Source: Rhodopirellula baltica (GTDB taxonomy: Bacteria; Planctomycetota; Planctomycetia; Pirellulales; Pirellulaceae). Taken from it: a DNA stretch of 64,000 nt. The stretch's first letter is position 1. Every line of letters begins with the position of its first letter. Below are positions 53,003-62,436 of the stretch, in pieces. A model generated the notes under the pieces. It saw nothing but the letters and a program-made list of their open reading frames with translations. It did not search any database and was not told the DNA's origin. The stretch spans positions 1 to 64,000 of the forward strand of contig PPHI01000083.1 in assembly GCA_002901265.1 (NCBI GenBank), given 5' to 3'. The position numbers and the translations under genes were made by a program.

Positions 53003-56000
53003 TCAGTCGTTGGGATATTCGTCGTTCGGCAAGCCAACGGTATAGAGACGTTCCAGTTGATTGGGAGCTTTAACGCGATGTGTCAGCATGTATTGCCGTA
53101 AGGAGTCATGATCAACATCTCGCTCAAGACTGAGCAGACCATCGTCAGCGGCCAATTGATAGGGGACGAGCTTTTGTTGCTGTGCCATTTTCGCCGCCAG
53201 TGAGAACGCTTGTGCGGCTGATTTTTTGCGTCCGGCAATGCGTCGTTCGATCCCACGCATCAACGCACCGAGCATTTTGGCAAAGTCAAACGGCTGCTGA
53301 TTCAACCGTCGGATTGCATTGCGTACGATCGCCGGATCGGTGGTGGCCGCCCCGGAGGTTGACGCGGACGGTTTACCGCAAAGGACGGATTCTTGGCGTT
53401 GATGCAACGACGACAGACAAAGCAGGTAATCCGCAACGATTTGCAACAGGCTGATTCTTCGGATCGGAGATCGTCCGAGTTCACGGCGCATCTTGCGGAC
53501 AACCTGGGAAGCCGCCAAATAGTTGCCTTCGTAAAGGTGAACTTGCGTCGAATGAATCCACTGAAACAGGTGTTTCAATTCCGTGCTGCCGGTATCACTG
53601 ACAATGCGATAGGAATCACTGCCGAGTTGAGACAGACGCGCCAGGTTACCGTCAACGAGAAATCCATTTCCGGAAAAGCCGGAGGTGGCAACGAATCGCT
53701 GGTAATTGTCGTTTCGGCGATCGGCATCCTCCGCCATGTCGTTGGCGTTCGTTCGCAGCGAATCCCAATTGCCGAGTTGCCAATCGGCCCACAATTTCAA
53801 CCATCGCGTGTGCGTCGACTCGAATCGCAATCGCTTCAAATCATTTCCAAAATCTGCGATGCAAGAATCGACGGCATGTGGCACCGTGGTCCAGTTCATG
53901 GAAAGCAGGTTCAAGAAAGCCAAGCCCGACCAAACGTCCCCGGTCATCAGACCCGGCGGAAAGTTCTCGAGGTTGCCGACCAAGGATTCCAAGTAGCACT
54001 GTGATTGTTCTAGCGAGTCGGTTTCGCGACCGGAAAGCACGCCTGACCACACATGCGCCCGGACGCCAAAGTGCAATCGATCCGCATTGGTTCCGTGGCC
54101 AATCGCCAGCTTTGCGCCGTGCGACATTAACTGGATCGTTCCATGAAAATCCAGGAACGCCATCGACCGTGTCGCGTCGCTGCAAAGGTACATCGCCGTC
54201 GCAACGTCATCTGGTCGTTGCACGGATTCACTGGTCAGAATCTCTGACTGGAGTTTCTTGAAATCGATCTTGGCAAGCTGTTCGGTCAGCATTGCGAGAC
54301 CGGAACGACAGGTCGCCATCGTGATCGGTCGACGCGGCAAGATATTCAGTTCATCGCTCAAGTCCTGAATCAATGGTCGCGCTTTATCTAACCGCCCACT
54401 GCGGACCAACAATTGAGTTGCGGTCGCTTTCAAGCGTCGCTTTTGAAATTCGTCCGACGCCGTCTCCGCGAGCGTTTCATAGTAAGGTGCGGCACGCTCG
54501 GGTAAGTCCGCTTCTTCGAAGCATCGTGCGGCATCGCGTAGGTGTTTCAGCCGTGCTTCTCCGGCGACTTGTTGCAGCACTTTTTCGTGCCACTCGGCCG
54601 CTTCGGCCTTCATAAATGCACGGTCCGCATTTTCAGCTGCCAGAATCGCGAATGGCAACGCGGCACCGTCCTGGTTCGCATCATAGAGGTGGCCAGCGAT
54701 CCGGGCGGCAAAATCACGTGGGCGGTTTTGCTTCTTCAGCAGTTCAGCCCACGCCAAGTGAGCGCGACGCAGTTCCTTTTTATCGAAGTTGTCGATCAAT
54801 TCTTCGGCAACTTTGTCATGAAAGACAGTCACGCATTCGCTGTTGGACGAATCGTCCACGGCCAAACGTTGTCGGACCAATTCGAAGACCAAAATATCGA
54901 CTTGTTCCCCGAGACCGGTGAGGTCTAACAGCTCGCCGATCGAAACGGGTGCGTTGGCGGTCACGATGAACGCCAGAATCGACTTTGCCTCGGGACTGAG
55001 TTTTTCGAACCGGGTCTGCCAGAACCGATCGACATCGGTAAAGTTCGACATCGAGGAGTTCGGCGAATCTTCCAGGCCATGCAGCATGCCGCCCGGACGG
55101 AATTCTTCGGCCAGTTCCTGAAGCCGAAATGCATTGCACTTCGAAAGCTTGAGCAATTGCTGCAAGCCAGCGACGTTGATGTTCGCACCCCAGCGACTTG
55201 CAGCGGTCTGCAGAAAAGAAAACGCGGCTTCCGGCGGTAAGGGGCCGACTGGGACACGTAAATCTGCTGGGTAACGAATTTGCGTTTCCATTTCACGCGA
55301 CGAGGTGATGATTGCCAGTTGGCCCGATGGGTCGGACAGCAAAGCGTCCCAGATCGTGTGGCTATCATGGTCGGACCATTGCACGTCATCGATGATGATG
55401 ACGAGCGGTCCCATCTTGCGAAGCTCGCGGCTGAGTCGAATGGCGGCCGTTAACGCGTCCAGACGTTGTGGTTTGCCGTTAAACGACGCCGGGACCTCAT
55501 ACAGATCCTCGTGAATGACGTGTTTGAGCTGCGGGAACGATTTTTTCAGAATCGACGCGCTGACCGAATCCAACGTGATGCGGTCGCGATCGCGTTGTGC
55601 GTAACGCTGTGCAATCTGGTCAGCCAATTGGTCGATGACCTGCAGCGTTTGGTTTTCGCGTGATCGGCATTTCACGCGGAATACTTGGCCCCAGTGCATC
55701 TGTCGCAGTTGCCGTTCGATCTCGTCCAGCAATCTTGTTTTTCCGGCACCCGGGACACCATAGACATGCAACCGTCCCGTTTTCCCGCGATAGATGTCGC
55801 GAATGAAATTGGTGCACTGCTCGAGTTCTTGATCGCGCCCGTACAAGTGATGTGTCGTCATCAAGCGAATGGGGCCTTCGCCGACTTTCGTCATGGATGC
55901 GACTTCGAGGGACGATGGCCGTCGCGAACGATCCGCCGAAAGCATCCCCGCGATTGCCATGCGCAGCACCGGCGGGATCTCTTCGTCCATTTCTGAAATT

Positions 56001-56824
56001 GCCGTCGCGATCGTTTCTTCGTCTTCGTCGCGAACCCAATCGGCAAAGTCACCGCGGCGAAGCCATTGATCGTTGCCGGCAACTTCGTTGAGACAGTCCA
56101 GCATGACCAATCCCAAGCTGAAAACGTCACCTGCCGGCGTATAACTTTGATCCCACAACGCTTCGGGCGAGAAATATCGTGGCGTCCCAGCAATGTAGGG
56201 GCGCAATCCGAACGGATCGGTTTCAGGATCACAGCTCGCGACCAAGCCATAATCGACAATGACACCGTTCCCTTTGGAGCGGACCATCAGGTTGGTCGGT
56301 TTCAGATCGCGGTGAACGAGGCCACCAAAATGCATCATCGCCAAGCCGGAGGCATAATCATGCAGCAGCGAGTGCAGCTTACGATACGCCACTTGCGATG
56401 GTTCGTTGCGCAATCGACGCGCGGCAGCATACAGTGTCTCGCCATCGATCTCTTCCATCGTCAACACGGTGAAATTATCGATGATCTCAATTCGATCGGT
56501 ACGCATCAAACTGGGATGTCGAAACGGCGACATGCGCCGGAACCCTAGTTTGTTGCGATACAAGTCGTGCGACGACATGCGGCACAGCAATTTGAGCGCA
56601 CAGCGTTGCTTCGAAACCAAGTCGACGGCGGAGTATACGAATCCCGCTTTTCCGCGGCCGAGCAGCTCGCGGATTTCGAACTCGCCGAAACGTTGACCAG
56701 GCTCGAGTGGCGAGGTCATGTTCGTTTCCAGCGCGTTACACATTCGCGTTTCGCCCTCCCTAGCAGGGCGAACTGGCGTTTCACCAGATGGATCCACAAA
56801 CGGTTCTTCTGGAGGGGCGTCCAT
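53003..56824 (-). CDS. Ser/Thr protein kinase fused to a STAND-type ATPase and helical repeats
   Basis: 1273 residues, cytoplasmic. Kinase domain about 46-310: GRGKAGFVYSAV glycine loop, K78 in CALKLL, catalytic H171-R-D-L-K-P-T-N178, and D191-Y-G in place of D-F-G. Then a P-loop GVPGAGKTR at 356-364 and a Walker B segment with LVIIIDDVQWSD, as in AAA_16/STAND proteins. The remaining half is helical, with TPR-like pieces (ERAAPYYETLAETASDEFQK). PknK and similar kinases share this order. The start ATG at 56824 has no ribosome site; ATG at 56719 is an alternative. It is convergent with the outer-membrane protein gene. Confidence 0.9.
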   Translation of the reverse strand: MDAPPEEPFVDPSGETPVRPAREGETRMCNALETNMTSPLEPGQRFGEFEIRELLGRGKAGFVYSAVDLVSKQRCALKLLCRMSSHDLYRNKLGFRRMSPFRHPSLMRTDRIEIIDNFTVLTMEEIDGETLYAAARRLRNEPSQVAYRKLHSLLHDYASGLAMMHFGGLVHRDLKPTNLMVRSKGNGVIVDYGLVASCDPETDPFGLRPYIAGTPRYFSPEALWDQSYTPAGDVFSLGLVMLDCLNEVAGNDQWLRRGDFADWVRDEDEETIATAISEMDEEIPPVLRMAIAGMLSADRSRRPSSLEVASMTKVGEGPIRLMTTHHLYGRDQELEQCTNFIRDIYRGKTGRLHVYGVPGAGKTRLLDEIERQLRQMHWGQVFRVKCRSRENQTLQVIDQLADQIAQRYAQRDRDRITLDSVSASILKKSFPQLKHVIHEDLYEVPASFNGKPQRLDALTAAIRLSRELRKMGPLVIIIDDVQWSDHDSHTIWDALLSDPSGQLAIITSSREMETQIRYPADLRVPVGPLPPEAAFSFLQTAASRWGANINVAGLQQLLKLSKCNAFRLQELAEEFRPGGMLHGLEDSPNSSMSNFTDVDRFWQTRFEKLSPEAKSILAFIVTANAPVSIGELLDLTGLGEQVDILVFELVRQRLAVDDSSNSECVTVFHDKVAEELIDNFDKKELRRAHLAWAELLKKQNRPRDFAARIAGHLYDANQDGAALPFAILAAENADRAFMKAEAAEWHEKVLQQVAGEARLKHLRDAARCFEEADLPERAAPYYETLAETASDEFQKRRLKATATQLLVRSGRLDKARPLIQDLSDELNILPRRPITMATCRSGLAMLTEQLAKIDFKKLQSEILTSESVQRPDDVATAMYLCSDATRSMAFLDFHGTIQLMSHGAKLAIGHGTNADRLHFGVRAHVWSGVLSGRETDSLEQSQCYLESLVGNLENFPPGLMTGDVWSGLAFLNLLSMNWTTVPHAVDSCIADFGNDLKRLRFESTHTRWLKLWADWQLGNWDSLRTNANDMAEDADRRNDNYQRFVATSGFSGNGFLVDGNLARLSQLGSDSYRIVSDTGSTELKHLFQWIHSTQVHLYEGNYLAASQVVRKMRRELGRSPIRRISLLQIVADYLLCLSSLHQRQESVLCGKPSASTSGAATTDPAIVRNAIRRLNQQPFDFAKMLGALMRGIERRIAGRKKSAAQAFSLAAKMAQQQKLVPYQLAADDGLLSLERDVDHDSLRQYMLTHRVKAPNQLERLYTVGLPNDEYPND

Positions 56825-57245
56825 TGCGTATCGGGATTAACGAATGGGAGACTGAACACGAGATCGAACTTACATTTGACCAACCGCGCCCCACGGTAAA
56901 GCCAACTTCGATTCGGAACGTCTAAACCGCGCCGCGACAAGTCGTCAAATGCAAGGCGAAGTATATACAAACCGCCAAACAACCTGTTCGGCGATTTCAC
57001 CAACTAATGCATTAAGACCCCATAAAGGCAGTCATCGACACGCTACGCACACCCCACTCTCCCCATGTGGAGTGACTGAATCCACAAGAAAAGGCCGGTA
57101 AATCCGTCCAGCGGGTTTCATTTCTGTCATCCCGTGGGTTTACCCCATCAATCCTGAAAACTGACGGCCAGTCGCCAGAATTGATGTTTGTCGACACCCC
57201 AAACCTGTGGTGTTTGGCCAATCGCCGAGTGTTTTCACAGCACTT
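56825..57245. other. Intergenic region between kinase and symporter genes
   Basis: 421 bases. It contains two weak inverted repeats, CCAAAC/GTTTGG near 57202-57217 and an irregular one near 57050-57070. No gene, promoter or terminator with a T tract was found. Confidence 0.3.
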
Positions 57246-58859
57246 CTACAGCGCGAAGAACGCGTAGACACCGATAGCGAATGCGATCAATCCGCCGCCA
57301 ACATAAGGTGCGGCTTTCCAGGGTGTCAGGTCGACGGCGCCAACGTCCGCTTGCACATAGGGCTCGCTGCGACGGAGTCCCAAGGCGCCAAGTGTCAGTT
57401 GCAAAATAACCAAGCCGATAAAGACCGCGGTCATGAAGTGGTAACCGGATCCGAAGAGCGTCATACCGGTAAACGTCCCGAACGCCATCACAACCAGGCC
57501 GACGATCAAGGTCGTGAGCGCCGACAATCCGTCGACGGTCTTGTTGACCAAGCCGACCAACATGATCGCAAGAATCGGAATGAAGTAAACGCCGTTCAGT
57601 TTTTGAAAGAACCCAAAGATCTCGTCTCGGCCATAGAACAACGTCGGTGCCAAGATGACCGCGATCGTGCCGACGATGAAGCTGCACAACTGACCGGAGA
57701 TCACGACCGAGCGAGTGCTCGCATTGGGACGTAGGTGATGCTTGTAGATATCCAGCGAAAACAGCGTCGCACTACTGTTGAGGACCGAGTTGAATGTCGA
57801 AAGGATCGAGCCGACAACGACGGCGGCAAAGAAACCGGCGAGTGCTTCGGGAAGCACACTGGCAACCAACGCGCCGTATGCCTTGTCCGCTTGCGGCTTA
57901 TTGTCTTGCAAGCCGACCGCATCGGCGAAGGTTGGATCGGTGGCAACCAAGTAAGCAGCCGCGATACCCGGCAGTACCAAAATCAATGGGGCACAAATCT
58001 TGAAGAACGCGGCCAGCAAGACACCTTTTTGACCTTCGGCCAAGTTCTTTGCACCGAAGGTCCGTTGGATAATCTGCTGGTTGGTCGACCAATAGAAGAA
58101 GTTCAGCAGCAACACGCCTGTGAACAAGGTCGGCCAGGAAACGTCTTCTGACATTTGACCGAGCGATTGAAACGCATCGGGGTCATGTTCGGAAAGCTTC
58201 GTGAATGCCGAAAAGAATCCGTCACCGCCAGCCACTTTGTCGAGCGTGAAGTAGGTGATCAGCAAACCGCCGATCAACAAACCGGCGCCGTTGAAAGTGT
58301 CCGAAACGGCGACCGCTTTCAAACCACCCCAAATCGCATAGGCACCGCCGACGACCGCGATAAAGATAATCACCGTCCAAAGTGTTTGGACTTCGGTCAG
58401 GCCGAGACGCGTTTCGAGTTGCAGCATCCCCGACAAGCCACGTGCGCCGAGGTACAGCACGAACGGCAAAAGAATCAGCATGTAGGCGACGACGAAAATA
58501 CCCGTCGTGAGAATCTGGACCCCGTTACCGTATCGGTTTTGGAAAAACTGGGGAATCGTCGCAATGCCGGACTTTAGGTAGCGAGGCAAGAAAACCAAGG
58601 CGAGTGCGACAAGCGAAATCCCTGCGACGACTTCCCATGCCATTACCGACAAGCCTTCGTCAAACGCGGCAGCGTTCAAGCCGATCAGCTGTTCGGTCGA
58701 CAGGTTCGTGAGCAACAATGACCCGGCGATAAATACGCCTGTCAGCGAGCGGCCTGCCAAGAAGTACCCTTCGTCGGTCGCCTCATCAGTGCCACGAGTC
58801 ACAAACCACGTGGCGACCGCAACCAGCGCGGTAAACAAAAAGAATGTCGCAATTGTCAT
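57246..58859 (-). CDS. Sodium:solute symporter (SSS family), SglT-like
   Basis: 537 residues and about fourteen membrane helices. The family hallmarks are SLLLTNLSTEQLIGLNAAAF in TM1-TM2, WGGLKAVAVSDTFNGAGLL, and the middle segment SILSTFNSVLNSSATLFSLD with Na2-site residues. This matches SglT/YidK-like sugar importers rather than the proline or pantothenate subfamilies. Substrate probably a monosaccharide, judged from the three enzyme genes upstream on the same strand. It is 111 bases downstream of the Gfo/Idh gene. A weak inverted repeat follows the stop. Confidence 0.85.
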   Translation of the reverse strand: MTIATFFLFTALVAVATWFVTRGTDEATDEGYFLAGRSLTGVFIAGSLLLTNLSTEQLIGLNAAAFDEGLSVMAWEVVAGISLVALALVFLPRYLKSGIATIPQFFQNRYGNGVQILTTGIFVVAYMLILLPFVLYLGARGLSGMLQLETRLGLTEVQTLWTVIIFIAVVGGAYAIWGGLKAVAVSDTFNGAGLLIGGLLITYFTLDKVAGGDGFFSAFTKLSEHDPDAFQSLGQMSEDVSWPTLFTGVLLLNFFYWSTNQQIIQRTFGAKNLAEGQKGVLLAAFFKICAPLILVLPGIAAAYLVATDPTFADAVGLQDNKPQADKAYGALVASVLPEALAGFFAAVVVGSILSTFNSVLNSSATLFSLDIYKHHLRPNASTRSVVISGQLCSFIVGTIAVILAPTLFYGRDEIFGFFQKLNGVYFIPILAIMLVGLVNKTVDGLSALTTLIVGLVVMAFGTFTGMTLFGSGYHFMTAVFIGLVILQLTLGALGLRRSEPYVQADVGAVDLTPWKAAPYVGGGLIAFAIGVYAFFAL

Positions 58860-58970
58860 TGGGATTAGGCAGGGAAGTGAAGATCAATGGTAGGAAACGG
58901 CCTTCGGCGTCGCGGGTGATTTCGAGACGCGAAGTGAAGAGGCGAGTCCAGTGACTCGCCGTCGGCTTGA

Positions 58971-60080
58971 TCAGCTTTCGTTGAAGTCGATCAGGCCACC
59001 GCCGGCTTCGTCACTGGTGCGGCAGGCATCGAGAATTTGCTGTGTCAGCATCGCGCGTCGAAGCAAGTCTTGGTCGATTTCCTTGCGGAGGACTTGATCG
59101 GCGAAGCGGCGAACCATGGCGACTTCTTGTGAGTTCGGTTCGCCACTGTGGAATTCGTCAAAGGTCCGCGTTTCCGTCATGCGGCGGAAGTTCCAGCGGC
59201 AGTTGTCGATTTGCAAGTCGTGGCGGTTCACGTCGAACGATGATTGCGAGCCATAGAGCGGCAGCACATAGTCGTCCAACGAGATGTAACCTTCATCGCC
59301 CGAGATCGTGGCCGTCTGTTGATTGAAGCTCAGGAACGAGCAGAAGAACGAGGCCGAGGGGCCGTCGTCATAAATCAATTCGCCTTGGAATTCACCCGGT
59401 ACCCAGCCTTCGACGCCTTCGCGACTCAGCTTCTTGATCGTGCGGCCGCTCACTTTCGAAGGAGCTTTCCAGTTCATCGTCCACAGGATCAGTCGGATGC
59501 AGTACCAGCCGAGATCGCCCAGGCAACCGTGACGTTCCAGCTTGGCATCGGTGCGGATGTTGCCCGACTGGAATTCTTTGTCGCCAGTGAAGGAGAAGTG
59601 AGCTTGGATTCGTCGAATGTTTCCGATTTGGCCTTCGGCGACCGCATCGCGGAGCCCGACGATCCGTTTGCTATGGTCGTACATGACGCCGTCCATCAGC
59701 TGGACGTTGTTCGCCTTGCATGCGTCGAGCATCTCTTTTGCGTCAGCCGCCGTATCAGCGATCGGCTTTTCGATCAAAACGTGCTTTTTCGCATTTGCCG
59801 CGGCGATCACCCACTGTTTTCGCAAACCGGTCGGCAGGGGGACGTAAACCGCGTCAATCGCGTCGCTGTCGAGCAGTGCTTGGTGGCTGCCGAACGCGAC
59901 GGGGCGTTCGTCGAACGGAACTTCCCGCTGGCATTCGTCGATATACTGGTTCGCCCGATCGAGGTCACGGCTGGAAACCCCGGCGACAACCCCGTTGCCG
60001 CTCAAACGAATCCCTTTCCAGTTTTTTCGCGCGATATTCGCGGTGGATAGGATCCCCCACCGGCAGATCGAATCACTCAT
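58971..60080 (-). CDS. Gfo/Idh/MocA-family NAD(P)-dependent sugar oxidoreductase
   Basis: 369 residues. The N-terminal Rossmann fold begins WGILSTANIARKNWKGI. The catalytic EKP motif (HVLIEKPIADTAAD) is at 104-106. The second domain has a family-typical GCLGDLGWYCIRLILWTMN, with D and H of the active site in the following part. It probably oxidises a pyranose or inositol-like substrate. The gene lies between a symporter and a sugar isomerase, so a role in the same pathway is likely. The start ATG has no strong ribosome site. Confidence 0.85.
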   Translation of the reverse strand: MSDSICRWGILSTANIARKNWKGIRLSGNGVVAGVSSRDLDRANQYIDECQREVPFDERPVAFGSHQALLDSDAIDAVYVPLPTGLRKQWVIAAANAKKHVLIEKPIADTAADAKEMLDACKANNVQLMDGVMYDHSKRIVGLRDAVAEGQIGNIRRIQAHFSFTGDKEFQSGNIRTDAKLERHGCLGDLGWYCIRLILWTMNWKAPSKVSGRTIKKLSREGVEGWVPGEFQGELIYDDGPSASFFCSFLSFNQQTATISGDEGYISLDDYVLPLYGSQSSFDVNRHDLQIDNCRWNFRRMTETRTFDEFHSGEPNSQEVAMVRRFADQVLRKEIDQDLLRRAMLTQQILDACRTSDEAGGGLIDFNES

Positions 60081-60212
60081 CTACAACGCCCAATGATCAA
60101 TTAATCGGATATCCACGCCCTAGAAAGCGCGGTGTGGCATACAGAAAAGCCCAGAGGATAGCACGGAACCGCAGCGTTGTGCGTCCCAGCCCGATGGAAT
60201 TGACAAGCGATC

Positions 60213-61130
60213 TTACCCGTACGGCAACCGATCTAACGCACTAGGCAAGATACAACGGGAATTGAAATTCCCTCCTGCCCGATTCACTGTCGCGATCGCC
60301 AAGCGGGTGTGCCTATCGCCGCGAGGTCCAGTATTGATAGGCCCGCATCGTTTGCCGGGCGGCTTCGTGTGGGTCCGGCCATGGAAACGCTTCGGCACAC
60401 AGGTAGCCGTCGTATCCGTCTCGCGCAACGCATCGATGATCGTGACGAATTGCATGTGACCGAATCCGACCGGGCGGCGATTGCTGTCGACGAAGTGGAC
60501 ATGGCCGACCAGTTTGTCACCGATCAGCAAGCCCTGTGCGATGTCCGCTTCTTCGATATTCATGTGGAACAGATCGCACAACAATCGGACGTTGTTTGTC
60601 TGCAGTGACTGGAGCAGTTTGACGCCTGCTTCGACGGTGCAGCACTGATTTGTCTCGTAGCGGTTGAGCGGTTCATAAATCAGCGGAACGTTGTATTGCC
60701 GGGCGTGTTCACCGCCGTCTTCGAGTGCTTCGGCAAGGTAAGCAAGCGCGGTCGGGGCGTCGACTTGGTCGTCACTGCGGCCTTGCATCGATCCGATGAT
60801 CGCCATCGCACCGAATTGACCGGCCGCATCAATGATGGTGCGTACGAACGCGCGCGCTTGTTTGCGTTTCTCCGCGTCAGCATCCGCCAGTTGCAGACGA
60901 TGTTTCACCCAACCGGCCCCGGTACCAAGGGCCGCCAAACGGACTCCGGCCGCGTCGAGCATTCCGCCGAGCGAATCCAGTTTTAACGCTTCGATTGAGG
61001 GGGCAAAAATCTCGACCGCGTCAAAGCCAAGCTCTCCGGCAAAACGGATCGATTCTTCAAGGCCATCCCAAAGAACGAACGGGCCGCCGCGTGCTTCTTC
61101 GACAAGCGAGATCGTGATGCAAGACTTCAT
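60213..61130 (-). CDS. TIM-barrel sugar isomerase/epimerase, frameshifted near the C-terminus
   Basis: 305 residues in this frame, of which the last 65 or so are spurious. The AP-endonuclease-2-type TIM barrel carries metal ligands in IYEPLNRYETNQC (Glu), LLCDLFHMNIEE (Asp, His) and GHVHFVDSNRRP (His). Hydroxypyruvate isomerase and sugar epimerases share these. The true end lies in another frame, GYDGYLCAEAFPWPDPHEAA, with a final Glu and a stop at 60313. The break is at CC 60416-60417 (GG on the coding strand), where one more G gives ET-GYDGYL. The repaired protein would be 272 residues. The aldo/keto reductase is 63 bases upstream. Confidence 0.75.
   Translation of the reverse strand: MKSCITISLVEEARGGPFVLWDGLEESIRFAGELGFDAVEIFAPSIEALKLDSLGGMLDAAGVRLAALGTGAGWVKHRLQLADADAEKRKQARAFVRTIIDAAGQFGAMAIIGSMQGRSDDQVDAPTALAYLAEALEDGGEHARQYNVPLIYEPLNRYETNQCCTVEAGVKLLQSLQTNNVRLLCDLFHMNIEEADIAQGLLIGDKLVGHVHFVDSNRRPVGFGHMQFVTIIDALRETDTTATCVPKRFHGRTHTKPPGKRCGPINTGPRGDRHTRLAIATVNRAGGNFNSRCILPSALDRLPYG
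60313..60417 (-). pseudogene. Displaced C-terminus of the TIM-barrel isomerase
   Basis: The frame reads GYDGYLCAEAFPWPDPHEAA, then RQTMRAYQYWTSRR before TAG at 60313. It includes the Glu in CAEAF that is normally the last metal ligand or general base in this family. It has no start codon of its own and is the direct continuation of the preceding gene. Confidence 0.75.
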
Positions 61131-61193
61131 GGTGTGATCGCAGAGGAAAGGTGGGGCGGCAAGCAGTCCAATGGCAGTTCGCTGCCAGACGGT

Positions 61194-62138
61194 TTACTGG
61201 TCGTTGTTTTCGGGACGACCTTCGACATAGACCCAATTATGGATCGGTTCCAATATCGCTTTGACTTCCGCGACAAGAGCTTCGTCGAGGGGTTCGTCGA
61301 GCCAATCGCACCACTGCGAGACCCGATCGGGGTTCGCCGATCCGACAACACAGCTCGCGAAGTCATCGTTGGCGACTGAGTACTGTAGGGCGAGCTTTGC
61401 GATATTGGTGCCTTTGTCGCGACAGTGCTTCGCGGCTTTGGCGGCAACGTCGCGGACATCGGCGGTCGACTTGTGCCAGTCGGGAAGCGGAGCGTCGGTT
61501 AACAAGCGGGCCGAAAACGGTGCTGCATTGATCAGACCGACGCCGGCTTGTTGGCAGGGTTCCACAAGTGCCAGCGCCATGTCGTTCTGCAACGTGTAAT
61601 GGTTGTACGTCAGCACCACGTCGAGATCCGATCGTTCGATCATTTCATGAAAGATCTTCATCGGGTATCCGCTGACGCCGATGTAGCGGACCTTTCCCTT
61701 CTCGACTTCCTTTTGCAAAGCGGGGATCGTTTCATTGACGATCGGATCCAAGTCGACGAACTCGACGTCGTGACAAAACACGATGTCCAAGTGATCGAGC
61801 TTCATCCGCTCGAGCGAGATATCGATGCTTTCGGCGACACGGCGGGCGGAGAAATCAAAGTGTGCGGGCGCATACCGGCCAAGCTTCGTGCTGAGCACAT
61901 AAGAATCTCGGTCTAGCGTGGGCAGCACTCGCCCCAACATGATCTCGCTCATCCCGCGACCGTAGTATGCGGCTGTGTCGATGTAGTTCATCCCACGGTC
62001 CATCGCGACATTCACACACCGCAACGCTTCGTCAACGTCGATGGATCGGAACTCCGCGCCGATCGACGATGCGCCAAACCCGAGTGCCGAAAGTTCCAAG
62101 CCGGTTTTTCCCAAGGGCCGTTTCTTCACCGCGTACAT
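61194..62138 (-). CDS. Aldo/keto reductase, sugar dehydrogenase-like
   Basis: 314 residues from ATG 62138; the open frame reaches 62180. The catalytic tetrad is readable: Asp and Tyr in YIDTAAYYGRGMSE, Lys in YVLSTKLGRY, and His in IVFCHDVEFVD. The N-terminal RPLGKTGLELSALGFGASSI is the NADP+ binding strand of the family. It resembles L-galactose or D-threo-aldose dehydrogenases more than generic AKRs; that is a soft call. It is the first gene of the apparent sugar cluster (61194-57246) in transcription order. Confidence 0.8.
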   Translation of the reverse strand: MYAVKKRPLGKTGLELSALGFGASSIGAEFRSIDVDEALRCVNVAMDRGMNYIDTAAYYGRGMSEIMLGRVLPTLDRDSYVLSTKLGRYAPAHFDFSARRVAESIDISLERMKLDHLDIVFCHDVEFVDLDPIVNETIPALQKEVEKGKVRYIGVSGYPMKIFHEMIERSDLDVVLTYNHYTLQNDMALALVEPCQQAGVGLINAAPFSARLLTDAPLPDWHKSTADVRDVAAKAAKHCRDKGTNIAKLALQYSVANDDFASCVVGSANPDRVSQWCDWLDEPLDEALVAEVKAILEPIHNWVYVEGRPENNDQ

Positions 62139-62436
62139 TCTCCGTATGACTGATCGAAAGCAATGGGGCGAGGATATCACACAATCAGGTGGTCAACGAC
62201 GGTTGATCCGGCCTCGAACAGCCATCAGACGTCGAATATCACGATTCGGTCGCTAGTCAATCTGTCGGGGGGAGTTGCCGTCAAAGGATTGACTGTCCGT
62301 TTGTCACATCTGGTGCGACCGGAACAAATTCGCGAGGGCAAACCTGCATCCTGGTTCCCTCAGACTGCAAATTGCACGGCGTCCCGTTAAGCGAATTCAA
62401 AGCTTTCGGAAAGTTCTCCTTCCCTGTTGAGCGACC
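62139..62436. other. Divergent intergenic region
   Basis: 298 bases between the aldo/keto reductase gene and the response-regulator gene. No repeat or promoter was recognised. Regulatory signals for both the sugar cluster and the response regulator are expected here. Confidence 0.3.

Noticed and set aside
59244-60050. 268-residue + strand frame
   Set aside because: It is antisense to the Gfo/Idh gene.
9428-60420. Programmed -1 ribosomal frameshifting at the four broken genes
   Set aside because: No canonical slippery heptamer is present at the joins, no downstream pseudoknot was seen, and four unrelated genes would all need it; a missing base is simpler.
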